Shown here piece after piece: positions 15,046-23,910 of a DNA stretch of 42,077 nt (position 1 is its first letter; every line of letters begins with the position of its first letter). The translations under genes and the position numbers were made by a program. This DNA comes from RUG14199 sp964629225. Lineage in GTDB: Bacteria > Bacillota > Clostridia > Oscillospirales > CAG-272. The DNA lies in assembly GCA_964629225.1 (NCBI GenBank), contig CAZVQC010000020.1, positions 1 through 42,077 of the forward strand, written 5' to 3'. The notes beneath the pieces are model-generated. The model ran no database searches, was not told where the DNA came from, and saw only the letters and a program-made list of their open reading frames with translations.

Positions 15046-15074
15046 ATGATATCACAACGGCACAAAAATGTCAA
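15046..15074 (-). promoter_or_regulatory. pepT promoter
   Basis: TTGACA (15074-15069), 17 nt, TATCAT (15051-15046), preceded by TGA (extended -10), reading leftward. Confidence 0.8.
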
Positions 15075-15109
15075 CGGTGCCAAGGGACTTCAAAAAGATC
15101 AGCTCAAAA

Positions 15110-15430
15110 ACTTGACGGATCAAAGCCTGTTGACTTCTCAAAAAACGGCGAAGGTTGCCTTGATAAGTGCCCTTCGGCGGTAAAGCGAAGTCTGCTTCGC
15201 GACTTGAAAGCCCGAATCACTTCGAACGGCGGATAATACTCGCCGGTGCCGTTCCCTTAGTTTTTTGGGAGAAGTTCGGGGCAAGGTTTCCCGATGTGAA
15301 TGAAATGAACTTTGGGGGTTCTTCGGGGTGACATTTTTCAAAAAAGTACTCCTCGAAAATCCACACCCGTCCAAAGTTTTTTGAGGGGGGCACGGGGAGG
15401 CTTTTTTCAAAAAGCCTCTCCGCAAAGTTC
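15110..15430. other. Gene-poor spacer with degenerate hairpin-rich sequence
   Basis: Between the pepT promoter and oppA terminator there is no convincing gene. The sequence has small inverted repeats (GCGAAG/CTTCGC near 15186; GAGGCTTTTT/AAAAAGCCTC near 15398-15420) and repeated phrases such as TTTTTCAAAAAAG and CAAAGTTTTTTGAGGGG. This is the look of a degenerate intergenic repeat family, but only one copy is in the window. Confidence 0.35.
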
Positions 15431-15449
15431 CCCTTAAAACAAATAAATT

Positions 15450-15477
15450 GAGGGGGCTACCCTAAGGTAGCCCCCTC
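15450..15477 (-). terminator. Terminator of the opp operon
   Basis: Perfect 12-bp stem GAGGGGGCTACC (15450-15461) / GGTAGCCCCCTC (15466-15477), loop CTAA, followed leftward by AATTTATTTGTTTT. It lies 24 nt after the oppA stop. Confidence 0.8.
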
Positions 15478-15500
15478 GTTATATTCGGTTTCAGAATAAC

Positions 15501-17207
15501 TTATTTAGTTACGTAACCGTACTGGAAGTACCAGTAGCCATACGGGCTGTGCCATGTGCCCTTGAGCTCTGCCTTCTGGAGCCAGAAGTCATTGTAGTAT
15601 GCAACAGGGATGGTAGCGTAGTCTTCCATCATGATCTTCTCGCAGTCGTGGAGAGCTGCGAAGTGTGCGCTTGCATCAGCAACCTTGGAGTTATCAAGAG
15701 CTGCGTCGAATTCTGCGCTGTTGTACTTACCGTCGTTGTTACCGTTGGTGGAGTACAGAAGCTCAATCATGTTAGAAGCATCGTTGTAGTCCATTACCCA
15801 ACCGTTACGAGCGATCTCATATTCGCCTGCACGACGCTGAGGTGTGAAGGAGGCCCATTCAACCTTGCTGATGTTCATGGTGATACCGATCTTCTTCCAT
15901 GCCTGCTGGAGATACTCAGCGAGAGCTACGTGGTAACCGGAATCGTTTGTGGAGTACTCGATAGCGGGGAGGCCTTCACCGTTAGGATAGCCTGCATCTA
16001 CGAGAGCCTGCTTAGCAGCTTCGAGGTTAGCTTCGAAATCGCTGCTGATGTATGTCTGGCCGTTGTTAGCTGCGACAGCGTTGTCGAAGAACATTCCTTC
16101 GGCGTCAACGATGCCAGGGCCTATGAAGTTGTATGCGGGGGAATACGTGCCCTGCATGATGGTGTTAGCGATGTACTCGCGGTCGATGGAAAGGTTGAGC
16201 GCTTTACGAACGTTGACGTTGTCGAAGGGAGCTCTGTTGAGGTTCATGCTGATGTAGTATGTTCCGAGAATGGTATCTACATAGTAATCGCCGCCGTCTT
16301 CAGCCTTTTTGAGGCTGGGGATCTCTTCTGTGGGAACGTCTTTGATCATAACTGCTGTGCCGCTGTTGTAAGCTGCATATGCTGCGGAAGAATCCTCAAG
16401 AAGGAGGAAGTTGATCTTCTTTGTAACGATCTTGTCGGAATCCCAACCGCCCTTGTAGTACTCGTTCTTCTCGCAAACGATACGTTCGCCGGAGACCCAT
16501 TCTACTATCTTGTAAGGACCGTTGCAGACATATGTTTCGGGTGCTGTTGCCCAAGCATCGCCGTTAGCTTCTACTGTAGCCTTCTGAACAGGGCTCATAG
16601 TACCGAAAGCAACGAGCTTGTCAAAGTAAGAGCAGGGGTAGGAAAGAACTATGGTGAGTGTCTTACCGTCTTCGCTTGCCTTTACGTTGAGAAGGTCTGT
16701 GTTGGGATCAGTTGTGGTGTTACCTTCATCATCGGGGTTACCGATAGCTGCCTTGTAGCCGTCTACCATACCGAGAACTGTTTCTCCGTAGGGAGCTGCA
16801 AGCTTTGGATCAACGATACGCTTGAAGGTGTACTCGTAGTCCTTAGCATTAAGATCTGTGCCGTCGGACCACTTCAGACCGTCACGCATTGTGAAGGTCC
16901 ATGTGAGACCGTCATCGGAGACCGTGTAGGACTCAGCCTGACCAGGCTGAACTTTGTTGTCCTGGTCGATGATGAGAAGAGTCTCGAACAGTGTGATGAG
17001 CATGTTACCGCCGTCAACAGCACTGTTCAGTGCGGGGTCAAGAGTTTCGGGGTTAGGACCGATCTGTACTGTGAACTCATCAGCGATATCTGTTGTATCA
17101 CTGTCAGGAGTCTCAACGGGATCCTTACCACATGCGCTGAAGCCGATAACCATTGTGAAGCACATAGCAACGACAAGCAGCATAGCGATCAATCTCTTGG
17201 TGTTCAT
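15501..17207 (-). CDS. oppA: Oligopeptide ABC transporter substrate-binding lipoprotein
   Basis: Family 5 extracellular solute-binding protein of 568 residues. The lipoprotein signal peptide ends in a lipobox around GFSACGKD (Cys26), so it is anchored to the outer face of the membrane. The mature part carries the DppA/OppA pattern, including ADEFTVQIGPNPETLDPALNSA near the start and LTWTFTMRDGLKWSDGTDL about residues 108-126. It delivers peptides to OppBCDF. A strong ribosome site (AAAAAGGAGAA) precedes the ATG. It is the last gene of the operon, after a 118-nt gap that contains two inverted repeats, an arrangement that could allow separate or higher expression of the binding protein. Codon use is strongly biased, in line with an abundant protein. 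Confidence 0.95.
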   Translation of the reverse strand: MNTKRLIAMLLVVAMCFTMVIGFSACGKDPVETPDSDTTDIADEFTVQIGPNPETLDPALNSAVDGGNMLITLFETLLIIDQDNKVQPGQAESYTVSDDGLTWTFTMRDGLKWSDGTDLNAKDYEYTFKRIVDPKLAAPYGETVLGMVDGYKAAIGNPDDEGNTTTDPNTDLLNVKASEDGKTLTIVLSYPCSYFDKLVAFGTMSPVQKATVEANGDAWATAPETYVCNGPYKIVEWVSGERIVCEKNEYYKGGWDSDKIVTKKINFLLLEDSSAAYAAYNSGTAVMIKDVPTEEIPSLKKAEDGGDYYVDTILGTYYISMNLNRAPFDNVNVRKALNLSIDREYIANTIMQGTYSPAYNFIGPGIVDAEGMFFDNAVAANNGQTYISSDFEANLEAAKQALVDAGYPNGEGLPAIEYSTNDSGYHVALAEYLQQAWKKIGITMNISKVEWASFTPQRRAGEYEIARNGWVMDYNDASNMIELLYSTNGNNDGKYNSAEFDAALDNSKVADASAHFAALHDCEKIMMEDYATIPVAYYNDFWLQKAELKGTWHSPYGYWYFQYGYVTK

Positions 17208-17253
17208 GGTTTTTCTCCTTTTTATTTTTCGGCATTGCCGTTATCTATACCTA

Positions 17254-17307
17254 TTGCACTGCCCGTGCAACAAATACCGTTTTTGATACTTTGACACTTT
17301 TGTCAAA
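17254..17307. promoter_or_regulatory. Two small inverted repeats between oppF and oppA
   Basis: TTGCAC (17254-17259) / GTGCAA (17265-17270) and TTTGACA (17290-17296) / TGTCAAA (17301-17307), both perfect. Reading leftward, TTGTTG (about 17273-17268) and TATAGA 18 nt on could form a weak oppA promoter with the first dyad as its spacer. They may be operators or mRNA hairpins. Confidence 0.4.
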
Positions 17308-17325
17308 ATATTCTGTCCCTTGGGA

Positions 17326-18342
17326 TCACTCCGTCAGGTCTTTGACAGCATCTACTCTGTCAAGATGGTGGCATGCAGCCCAATGTCCGCTCGATACCTC
17401 CTTAAATTCGGGGCATTCCGCAGCACAGCGCTCATCCGCATAGGGACAGCGTGTGCGGAAACGGCATCCGCTGGGAGGATTCAAGGGGCTGGGCACGTCT
17501 CCCTGAAGAGGGATACGTTTGGATGCTCTTGCAGTCTTCGGATCCGCTTCCGGAATAGCCGAGATAAGACTGCGTGTGTAAGGGTGGACGGAATGGGCGA
17601 TGAGCTCGTAGCTGTCAGCAAGCTCCACCAGCTTGCCAAGATACATAACGCCGATCCTGTTGGAAATGTGCTTTACGATGCTCAGGTCATGAGCGATAAA
17701 CAGGTAGGTAAGTCCCAGATCCTGTTGGAGATCCTCGAACATATTGACCACCTGTGCCTGAATTGACACGTCAAGTGCGGATACCGGCTCGTCGCAGACG
17801 ATGAATTCAGGATCCACCGCAAGTGCCCTTGCGATACCGACACGCTGTCGCTGACCGCCGGAGAACTCGTGGGGGAATCTGTTGGCGTGCTCGCTGTTAA
17901 GACCCACCTTATCAAGAAGGTAGATGATCCTATCTCGTCTTTCCTGCTTGCTTGCGGCAAGCTTGTGGATATCTATTGCCTCGCCTACGATATCCCCGAT
18001 AGTCATACGGGGGTCAAGGCTGGCATAGGGATCTTGGAACACCATCTGCATCTTACGACGGTAGGGGAGCATATTGACGGCGATCTTCTCTTTTTTGTCG
18101 AAGATGGTCTCTCCGTTGTAGATGATAGAGCCGTCAGTCGGCTCGTAAAGTCTTAAAATTGTCCTTCCCACGGTGGTCTTTCCGCATCCGCTCTCACCAA
18201 CGAGACCGAGGGTCTCGCCACGACGAATAAAGAAGGATACATCATCCACTGCCTGGACGAATTTTTTGTGCTTGCCGCTGCCGCCTGCGGGGAAATACTG
18301 CTGCAAGTGACGGACTTCTACAAGCTTGTTATTCTCACTCAC
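17326..18342 (-). CDS. oppF: Oligopeptide ABC transporter ATP-binding protein OppF
   Basis: ABC ATPase of 338 residues. Walker A is GESGCGKTT, the signature is FSGGQRQRVGIARAL and Walker B is FIVCDEP; the C-terminal oligopeptide extension contains CRFRTRCPYADERC, the cysteine-rich tail of OppD/F proteins that can carry an iron-sulfur cluster. With OppD it powers peptide import. The ATG at 18351 sits directly against the AAAGGAG with no spacing, so the GTG at 18342 (9 nt after it) is the better start. The gene then overlaps the end of oppD by 8 bp (GTGAGTGA), indicating coupling. Confidence 0.94.
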   Translation of the reverse strand: MSENNKLVEVRHLQQYFPAGGSGKHKKFVQAVDDVSFFIRRGETLGLVGESGCGKTTVGRTILRLYEPTDGSIIYNGETIFDKKEKIAVNMLPYRRKMQMVFQDPYASLDPRMTIGDIVGEAIDIHKLAASKQERRDRIIYLLDKVGLNSEHANRFPHEFSGGQRQRVGIARALAVDPEFIVCDEPVSALDVSIQAQVVNMFEDLQQDLGLTYLFIAHDLSIVKHISNRIGVMYLGKLVELADSYELIAHSVHPYTRSLISAIPEADPKTARASKRIPLQGDVPSPLNPPSGCRFRTRCPYADERCAAECPEFKEVSSGHWAACHHLDRVDAVKDLTE

Positions 18343-19339
18343 GGCTGTCATCTCCTTTTTCGAATTCTTCCTTCTGAAGCAGCCAGCAATGACTGTAATG
18401 TGTCTCGCTCAGCTCTGTCTTGGGGGGCATCTCCCTGAGGCAGATCTTCATGCATTTTCTGCAACGGGGTGCGAAGGGGCAACCTGCAGGGGGATTGAGA
18501 AGGTCAACGGGCTGACCCTCGATGGGCACCAGTCTCTCCTTCTCCTCCACGTTGAGCTTCGGTATGGATCCGATAAGGCCCTTCGTATACTCGTGCTTCG
18601 GCTCGTAGAATATCTCATCTGCCGTGCCGTACTCCACGATATGTCCCGCATACATAACTGCGATCTTCTCGCACATGCTTGCAACGACTCCAAGGTCGTG
18701 AGTTATCATGATGATGCTCATGCCAAGCTTCGCACGAAGCTCCTGCATAAGTTCCAATATCTGCGCCTGTATCGTGACGTCAAGAGCGGTAGTCGGCTCG
18801 TCCGCTATAAGGAGCTTGGGCTCGCATGCGAGGGCGATGGCGATCATAACTCTCTGTCTCATACCGCCGGAGAGCTCGTGGGGATGCTGTCTGAGACGTT
18901 TTTCCGGCTCGTTGATACCGACAAGCTCCAAAAGCTCAAGTGCACGGGCACGGGCTTCTTCCTTCGTCTTATCGGTGTGAAGACGGATGACCTCTTCGAT
19001 CTGATTTCCGATAGTATAGACCGGGTTCAAGCTGGTCATGGGGTCTTGGAAGATGATGGACACTTCGTTTCCGCGTATCTTGCGGAAATCCTTTTCCGTC
19101 ATCTCGTCGATCCGGTGACCGTTAAAGCGGATGGTTCCGCCCACGAGCTTGCCGGGATGTGCCGTAAGTCCCATGATGGAATATGCGGTCACGGATTTGC
19201 CGGAGCCTGATTCTCCGACGATACCGAGGACCTCCCCGTCCTCCATGGAGAAGGAAACGCCGTTCAGCGCTTTCACCTCACCTGCAGGGGTGAAGAAGGA
19301 CAGTCTCTCGTCTTTTATCTCAAGTAATTTTTCACTCAT
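18335..19339 (-). CDS. oppD: Oligopeptide ABC transporter ATP-binding protein OppD
   Basis: ABC ATPase of 334 residues. Walker A is GESGSGKSVT, the signature is LSGGMRQRVMIAIAL and Walker B is LLIADEPTTALD; the tail has CPFAPRCRKCMKIC. It is the partner of OppF in the inner-face ATPase dimer. The ATG at 19339 follows AAGGAGA by 7 nt; the codon before it is a GTG that could also be read as start. It lies 14 nt after the oppC stop. Confidence 0.94.
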   Translation of the reverse strand: MSEKLLEIKDERLSFFTPAGEVKALNGVSFSMEDGEVLGIVGESGSGKSVTAYSIMGLTAHPGKLVGGTIRFNGHRIDEMTEKDFRKIRGNEVSIIFQDPMTSLNPVYTIGNQIEEVIRLHTDKTKEEARARALELLELVGINEPEKRLRQHPHELSGGMRQRVMIAIALACEPKLLIADEPTTALDVTIQAQILELMQELRAKLGMSIIMITHDLGVVASMCEKIAVMYAGHIVEYGTADEIFYEPKHEYTKGLIGSIPKLNVEEKERLVPIEGQPVDLLNPPAGCPFAPRCRKCMKICLREMPPKTELSETHYSHCWLLQKEEFEKGDDSRE

Positions 19340-19353
19340 CACACGTTCTCCTT

Positions 19354-20394
19354 TCAGTTTTTAAGCTTCGGGTCGAACGCATCACGCAAGCCGTCACCGA
19401 GGAGGTTGAACGCAAGGATCGTTATGCTGATAACGAGAGCGGGCAAAAACAGAAGGTGAGGATACGTATTCATTCCCTTGACGGCATCGGTAGCAAGAGA
19501 TCCGAGGGACGGCATGGGAGCCGCAACGCCTAGTCCAAGGAAGCTGAGGTAGCTCTCCGTAAAGATGGCGGAGGGGATCTGAAGAGTCGTTGTAACGATG
19601 AGAGTACCGATACAGTTGGTGAGAAGGTGCTTTCTGATGATACGGCCGTTGCTTGCGCCCAGGGCACGTGCGGCCATAACGTAGTCGGATTCCTTCAAGA
19701 CCAGCACCTGCGAACGGGTGATACGTGACATACTTACCCAATAGAGCAGCACGAACACGATGAATATGGACACAAGGTTGGGTCCCACGGTCTGCATCCA
19801 AGAGAAGGCCTTGAGCTGAGCAAGACTATCCAGCCGAGGCTTCAGTATCACCGCAAGAAGAATGATAAGAAGGATATCGGGGATCGTATAGAGCACGTCG
19901 GTGACACGCATCATGATCATGTCCACCCAACCGCCGGCAAAGCCCGCAATAGCACCGAAGGTAGCGCCTACGATAAGGACAAGCACCGCACATACGAGAC
20001 CGACCGTAAGGCTGATACGGGTACCCATCATAAGACGGATAGCGAAGTCACGTCCCAGTTTGTCGGTTCCGCAGATGTGGGGGAATACCTTTTCTCCCGC
20101 AGCGATACGTTCCTGCTCGACAGTACCGTACTCAAAGGGAGCGAGGTTTTCGCTCGTCTGTATCTGCTGTTCGTACGTGTAGGGCCAGAAACTGGGGAGC
20201 ACGTACGCAAATACCATAATGAGGACAACAACTACAAGGCTGACCATCGCCACCTTGTTTTTGCGGAGTCTGCGAAGACCGTCAGCCCAAAAGTTGACAC
20301 TGTCACGCATTACCACCAGCTCCTGCTTTTCGTCGTTGGTAGCAGGTACGAAATCGTCGGGATTCAGGTGAAGACCGGGTATTATCTTTTTCAT
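19354..20394 (-). CDS. oppC: Oligopeptide ABC transporter permease OppC
   Basis: Membrane permease of 346 residues. A cytoplasmic N-terminus with the OppC_N region leads into a first membrane segment (MVSLVVVVLIMVFAYVLPSFW). The EAA loop is around ARALGASNGRIIRKHLLTN, and further segments run to the C-terminal GDGLRDAFDPKL, a hallmark of OppC/DppC. It pairs with OppB to form the channel. The start has GGAGAAAC directly upstream; the oppB stop is 13 nt away. Confidence 0.95.
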   Translation of the reverse strand: MKKIIPGLHLNPDDFVPATNDEKQELVVMRDSVNFWADGLRRLRKNKVAMVSLVVVVLIMVFAYVLPSFWPYTYEQQIQTSENLAPFEYGTVEQERIAAGEKVFPHICGTDKLGRDFAIRLMMGTRISLTVGLVCAVLVLIVGATFGAIAGFAGGWVDMIMMRVTDVLYTIPDILLIILLAVILKPRLDSLAQLKAFSWMQTVGPNLVSIFIVFVLLYWVSMSRITRSQVLVLKESDYVMAARALGASNGRIIRKHLLTNCIGTLIVTTTLQIPSAIFTESYLSFLGLGVAAPMPSLGSLATDAVKGMNTYPHLLFLPALVISITILAFNLLGDGLRDAFDPKLKN

Positions 20395-20407
20395 GTTTCT
20401 CCGCTCC

Positions 20408-21325
20408 TCACTTAAGTCTGATACGGGGGTCTATGACCTTGTACAGGATATCGACCACCACGTTTGCAAGAATGATAAGGGAGGCAAGAACGATAGTCGT
20501 GCCCATTATCATGGTATAGTCTCTGTTTGTAATAGATGAAACGAACTCACGGCCGAGACCGGGGATCGCAAATATCTTTTCCACCACGAAGGAACCCGTC
20601 ATAAGGCTGGCAAGCATCGGTCCTACGTAGGTAACAACGGGAAGGATAGCATTTCTCATCGCATGCTTGAAGAGCACCTTGAAGTCGGAAAGGCCCTTTG
20701 CCTTAGCAGTCCTGATATAGTCCTGTCCCATGACGTCAAGAAGCCCCGATCTCATAAGACGGGTGATGTATGCCGTGGGGTAGATGGCAAGAGCCGTCAC
20801 CGGCATGATGTAAGACAACATATCGTTAAGACCGATAGTGGGCAATATCTTTAGCTTGCTTCCGAACGTGTAGAGAAGCACCACGCTGGTGATAAAACTG
20901 GGTATCGCAATACCGCAAGTGGCAAGGACAAGTATGAAGTTATCCCAGAATTTACCCCTGTTGTACGCCGCAAGGCATCCGAGGGGTATTCCCACAAGAA
21001 GCGCCACTGCCACCGCAATACCCGCAAGCTTTGCGGATACGGGGAATTTCGTGAATATGATATCCGAAACGGTACGTCCTCTCTGACGAAGGCTCGCTCC
21101 CATATCTCCCTTCAAAAAGTCTGTCATGTAAGTGAAGTACCGCTCATAAAGGGGTTTGTCCAAACCGTATTTTGCGGCAAGGGCTTCCTGAGCTGCCTTA
21201 CTTATGGATTTCTCTGCGACGAACGGTCCGCCGGGGACGAGGTTCATCAAAAAGAATGTGATGGTAGCAACGATAAACACACTCAAAAGTCCGAGTGCGA
21301 CACGTTTCAAAATGTACTTAACCAA
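20408..21325 (-). CDS. oppB: Oligopeptide ABC transporter permease OppB
   Basis: Membrane permease, 305 residues from the proposed start, the same size as E. coli OppB (306). It begins VKYILKRVALGLLSVFIVATITFFLMNLVPGGPF, the typical OppB/DppB N-terminus, and has the EAA motif AKAKGLSDFKVLFKHAMRN and the closing DPRIRLK. The frame remains open to 21613, but the upstream part is unlike the family. A TTG at 21325 lies 7 nt after TAGGAG and places the start exactly where OppB should begin. First gene of the oppBCDFA operon, preceded by a leader of about 244 nt and tandem promoters. Confidence 0.92.
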   Translation of the reverse strand: MVKYILKRVALGLLSVFIVATITFFLMNLVPGGPFVAEKSISKAAQEALAAKYGLDKPLYERYFTYMTDFLKGDMGASLRQRGRTVSDIIFTKFPVSAKLAGIAVAVALLVGIPLGCLAAYNRGKFWDNFILVLATCGIAIPSFITSVVLLYTFGSKLKILPTIGLNDMLSYIMPVTALAIYPTAYITRLMRSGLLDVMGQDYIRTAKAKGLSDFKVLFKHAMRNAILPVVTYVGPMLASLMTGSFVVEKIFAIPGLGREFVSSITNRDYTMIMGTTIVLASLIILANVVVDILYKVIDPRIRLK

Positions 21326-21569
21326 AATGTCAACTCCTAACTTCACGAGACCGCCCGACACAAGGCGGAAACGTATTATCTCAACCGGTATCCCGGCAGA
21401 ATGGACCGCCGCCCGAAAAGCGACAGGCAACTGCTCTTTCGACAAAACAAAATGATAACGTAACTCAAGACAAGATCGGTACGGCACCGAAACCACGGCA
21501 CCTAAAGCTCCCCTGCCTGCAGTGCAAGCAAAAGAACCGTCACGGCATAGCCGGCAGATCCGAGCTACT
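21326..21569 (-). other. Leader of the opp operon
   Basis: About 244 nt between the proximal promoter start (about 21569) and oppB. It has no recognisable riboswitch or T-box, and I see no convincing leader peptide. Confidence 0.4.
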
Positions 21570-21575
21570 CGAAGC

Positions 21576-21604
21576 ATTATAACATAAAATGAGAAAAAAA
21601 TCAA
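21576..21604 (-). promoter_or_regulatory. opp operon promoter, proximal
   Basis: Leftward: TTGATT (21604-21599), 17 nt, perfect TATAAT (21581-21576). Confidence 0.85.
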
Positions 21605-21680
21605 GCGAAACACTGCACTTAACTAAAGTGCCCCACTTAAAACTCTCCAAATGAACGCCGAAACAGATGTCTTATGCGCT

Positions 21681-21709
21681 ATTATATCAAGTAAAAAGAA
21701 AAAATACAA
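21681..21709 (-). promoter_or_regulatory. opp operon promoter, distal
   Basis: Leftward: TTGTAT (21709-21704), 17 nt, perfect TATAAT (21686-21681) preceded by TGA. It lies 105 bp upstream of the proximal promoter and is spaced identically. Confidence 0.75.
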
Positions 21710-21757
21710 GCTCTTTTTCGTCATTTATGCAAATTTATCCCCCGTCAATTAAAAAAA

Positions 21758-21787
21758 CTGGGCTTTCACGCCCATTTTTGACCCGTT
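21758..21787. terminator. Small bidirectional terminator between licB-like gene and opp operon
   Basis: TGGGC / GCCCA hairpin with a TTTCAC loop, T run rightward (ATTTTTG) and leftward (GTTTTTTT). It insulates the opp promoters from the transporter gene upstream. Confidence 0.5.
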
Positions 21788-21945
21788 TTTCCCATTATTC
21801 TGCATTTTTTCCGCCGCATCTATTAATATTTTTCATAGTTCCATTTTCTCATCACACGGCTTTTCCCCTGCCGTCGCCTCCCGTTCTCCGAAAAGCCTCG
21901 GCTCAGTCAAAGAGGCGCCTACGGCGGTGACTTGCCGAGATATCC

Positions 21946-21972
21946 AAAAAGGGAGCGCGGCGCGCTCCCTTT
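21946..21972 (-). terminator. Terminator of the choline transporter/kinase operon
   Basis: Perfect 11-bp stem AAAGGGAGCGC (21948-21958) / GCGCTCCCTTT (21962-21972), followed leftward by TTTTTGG, 27 nt after the stop at 21999. Confidence 0.85.
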
Positions 21973-21998
21973 GGAAAGTAGATACGGTGATATTTCGC

Positions 21999-22946
21999 TC
22001 AGTTCTTTTTGATGATCTCTTTGAAGTCGGCTGCCGCAAAGATACCGCAGACGAGAACGACTACCGTGCAAATCAGCTGAATAAGGCTGAAGGCGGGCAT
22101 CTCTCCGCCGAAGATGACGAGAACGAAGGGGATGACGGCGATCCACGCACAGTAGGTCACGTTAAGTGCCATAGCTTTGGATGCACCGATCTGGGAAATA
22201 GCTCTGTAGTAGAACAGGTAAGATACCGTTGCGAAGAAACCTGCTATCACGATTGTGGGAATGAGCCACTTGGTATCGGGGGTAAAGAGGGACGCCGTGA
22301 ACTTCCATCCGCCGATAGCGGGGAGAATTACAGCGGCGTAGGTGATAGCCGATGTGGTCTGGCGTATCTGGAGTGCGTACTCATCCTTGACCTCAGGATC
22401 CTTGAGGCACTTTGCAAGAATGACTGCCTCGACTCCCCAGCCTACAGCGCACATAGCGGCGCCGAGGATGCCGAGCCAGAAGTTCTGGATATCGAGATCC
22501 GGTGAGTAACTGAGCCCGTAAACACCTGCAAGAGTCAGCGCAAGGAAGGCCCACTGATGCCATTTCATCTTCTCTTTGAGAAAGAAACGCGCCAGCACTG
22601 CCCCGATAGCCGGGAACACAGCACTTGCAACTGCGCCGATGGAGGCACCCATGAAAGTCAGAGCCATAACGTAGCCCGTCATACCGATAGGACCGCCGAT
22701 AACGGCTGCCACCACTACCCATTTGCCGCTCTTCGTTTTGAAGAGGGCGTTCCAAACGTTTTTAAGATTTCCTCTGACGCCGTTGTATGCAGTCGCCCAA
22801 ATGGCGGAGCCGGTGTCGTGGATGAACGTGCCTACGAGGGTCACTATGATAAGGGACTTGCCATCGAAGAACTCAAGTCCTGTAGCCAGTGTGAGAAGAT
22901 AGGACGCTATCGCCCAGGTGATACCGGCAATGATTCCTGCTGCCAT
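21999..22946 (-). CDS. DMT/EamA-family transporter, LicB-like (putative choline permease)
   Basis: Polytopic membrane protein of 315 residues with about ten hydrophobic segments in two EamA-like halves (WAIASYLLTL first half; WGVEAVILAKCL second half). The family exports or imports small metabolites. Pairing with a choline-kinase-like gene immediately upstream, 39 nt apart and on the same strand, mirrors licA-licB of Haemophilus and Streptococcus, in which LicB imports choline. Substrate is therefore inferred from context. A good ribosome site (CACGGAGGAAAA) precedes the ATG. Confidence 0.82.
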   Translation of the reverse strand: MAAGIIAGITWAIASYLLTLATGLEFFDGKSLIIVTLVGTFIHDTGSAIWATAYNGVRGNLKNVWNALFKTKSGKWVVVAAVIGGPIGMTGYVMALTFMGASIGAVASAVFPAIGAVLARFFLKEKMKWHQWAFLALTLAGVYGLSYSPDLDIQNFWLGILGAAMCAVGWGVEAVILAKCLKDPEVKDEYALQIRQTTSAITYAAVILPAIGGWKFTASLFTPDTKWLIPTIVIAGFFATVSYLFYYRAISQIGASKAMALNVTYCAWIAVIPFVLVIFGGEMPAFSLIQLICTVVVLVCGIFAAADFKEIIKKN

Positions 22947-22985
22947 AATTGTTTTTCCTCCGTGTTTTTTCGGTACTTTTCAATA

Positions 22986-23885
22986 TTATAATTTGTTGTA
23001 CTGCTCGATGAAGCCCTTGAGCCTTGCGTATCTCTCCGCCGCCCAATCCTCCATAGGCTGTCCGTCGTAGGGAACTCTCGCCTTAGCCCAGAGAGTCCAC
23101 AGAAAATCAACGTAGATCTTGCTTGCAAGGAAGTGCTTCTTATCCGAGACCGTAGGCTCATGCTCAAGATACTCTCCGAGAAGCATCATATCGTGCTCAT
23201 CGTCAAATCCCGCCTCGATGGAGACGTCGGCAACGTCCCACATTCCGTCGTTCATGCCGGCGTATTCCCAATCGATAAGATACATTCTGCCGTTGCCCTC
23301 GACCCAGTTCTCACAAAGAGGGTCGTTGTGGCAGGGCACCTTCTTCGCATCCACAGCGGCATCCGTCGCCGCCTTGATGCGCATGACTTCGGCTTTTACG
23401 GTAGCGTAATCGTCGAACATCGCCACGTTTTTGTCTTTTATGATATCCTCGTAACCCGCCGCCATTTCAAAGACCTCAAAGGGGACGCCGGTGTCGACAC
23501 CGCAGGTGTGCATGGTCTTGTAGATGGCCGCCACCTTCTTGATGCGTTCTATGTCGTGAAGAAGCTCCGAGGACATCGTCACCGCATTGGGAATGAACTC
23601 CGTGACCTTTGAGCCGTCATTTCCGAAATAGAGCATCTTGGCATCCACACCAAGCTTGCAAGCAAGCTCCGTGCTCTTTTTCTCATCGCCTCTTACGATG
23701 AGTTCCTCCGTTCCCTCTCCGGGGATACGGACCACGTACTCCTTGCCGGAGGCAAGGGTGACTTTGTAAGTATGGTTGGTAAGACCGCCCATTCTTGAAA
23801 TGTCGGAATATTCACCGCTGCCGAGAGCCTTTTCAAGAAGCGCCTTGACTGCGGGGATATCCTCCTTTACTATCTGTTTTGCCAT
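22986..23885 (-). CDS. Choline/ethanolamine kinase family protein, LicA-like
   Basis: Cytoplasmic kinase of 299 residues in the aminoglycoside/choline kinase fold. The Brenner motif CHNDPLCENW (His186-Asn187-Asp188) supplies the catalytic base, and LIDWEYAG (Asp205) binds magnesium; the N-terminal lobe has GGLTNHTYKV. It would phosphorylate choline delivered by the transporter next door. No licC cytidylyltransferase or licD transferase lies in the window, so whether phosphocholine goes to a surface polymer, to lipid or to catabolism is open; thiamine or another amino-alcohol is a possible alternative substrate. It has a consensus promoter with a long palindrome at the transcript's 5' end. Confidence 0.87.
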   Translation of the reverse strand: MAKQIVKEDIPAVKALLEKALGSGEYSDISRMGGLTNHTYKVTLASGKEYVVRIPGEGTEELIVRGDEKKSTELACKLGVDAKMLYFGNDGSKVTEFIPNAVTMSSELLHDIERIKKVAAIYKTMHTCGVDTGVPFEVFEMAAGYEDIIKDKNVAMFDDYATVKAEVMRIKAATDAAVDAKKVPCHNDPLCENWVEGNGRMYLIDWEYAGMNDGMWDVADVSIEAGFDDEHDMMLLGEYLEHEPTVSDKKHFLASKIYVDFLWTLWAKARVPYDGQPMEDWAAERYARLKGFIEQYNKL

Positions 23886-23910
23886 TTTAACATTCTCCTT
23901 AAGATCAAAG

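Noticed and set aside
15138..15425. 95-codon minus-strand frame between pepT and oppA
   Set aside because: Sequence is low-complexity, Pro/Lys/Ser-rich, with inverted repeats across it and no start signal; it looks like intergenic repeat material.
15549..17294. 581-codon plus-strand frame antisense to oppA
   Set aside because: The minus strand encodes a complete lipoprotein with domain matches and a ribosome site. The antisense frame gives a Val/Cys-rich sequence unlike any family and results from codon bias.
21326..21569. T-box or riboswitch in the opp leader
   Set aside because: No T-box sequence, specifier stem or terminator/antiterminator pair could be found.
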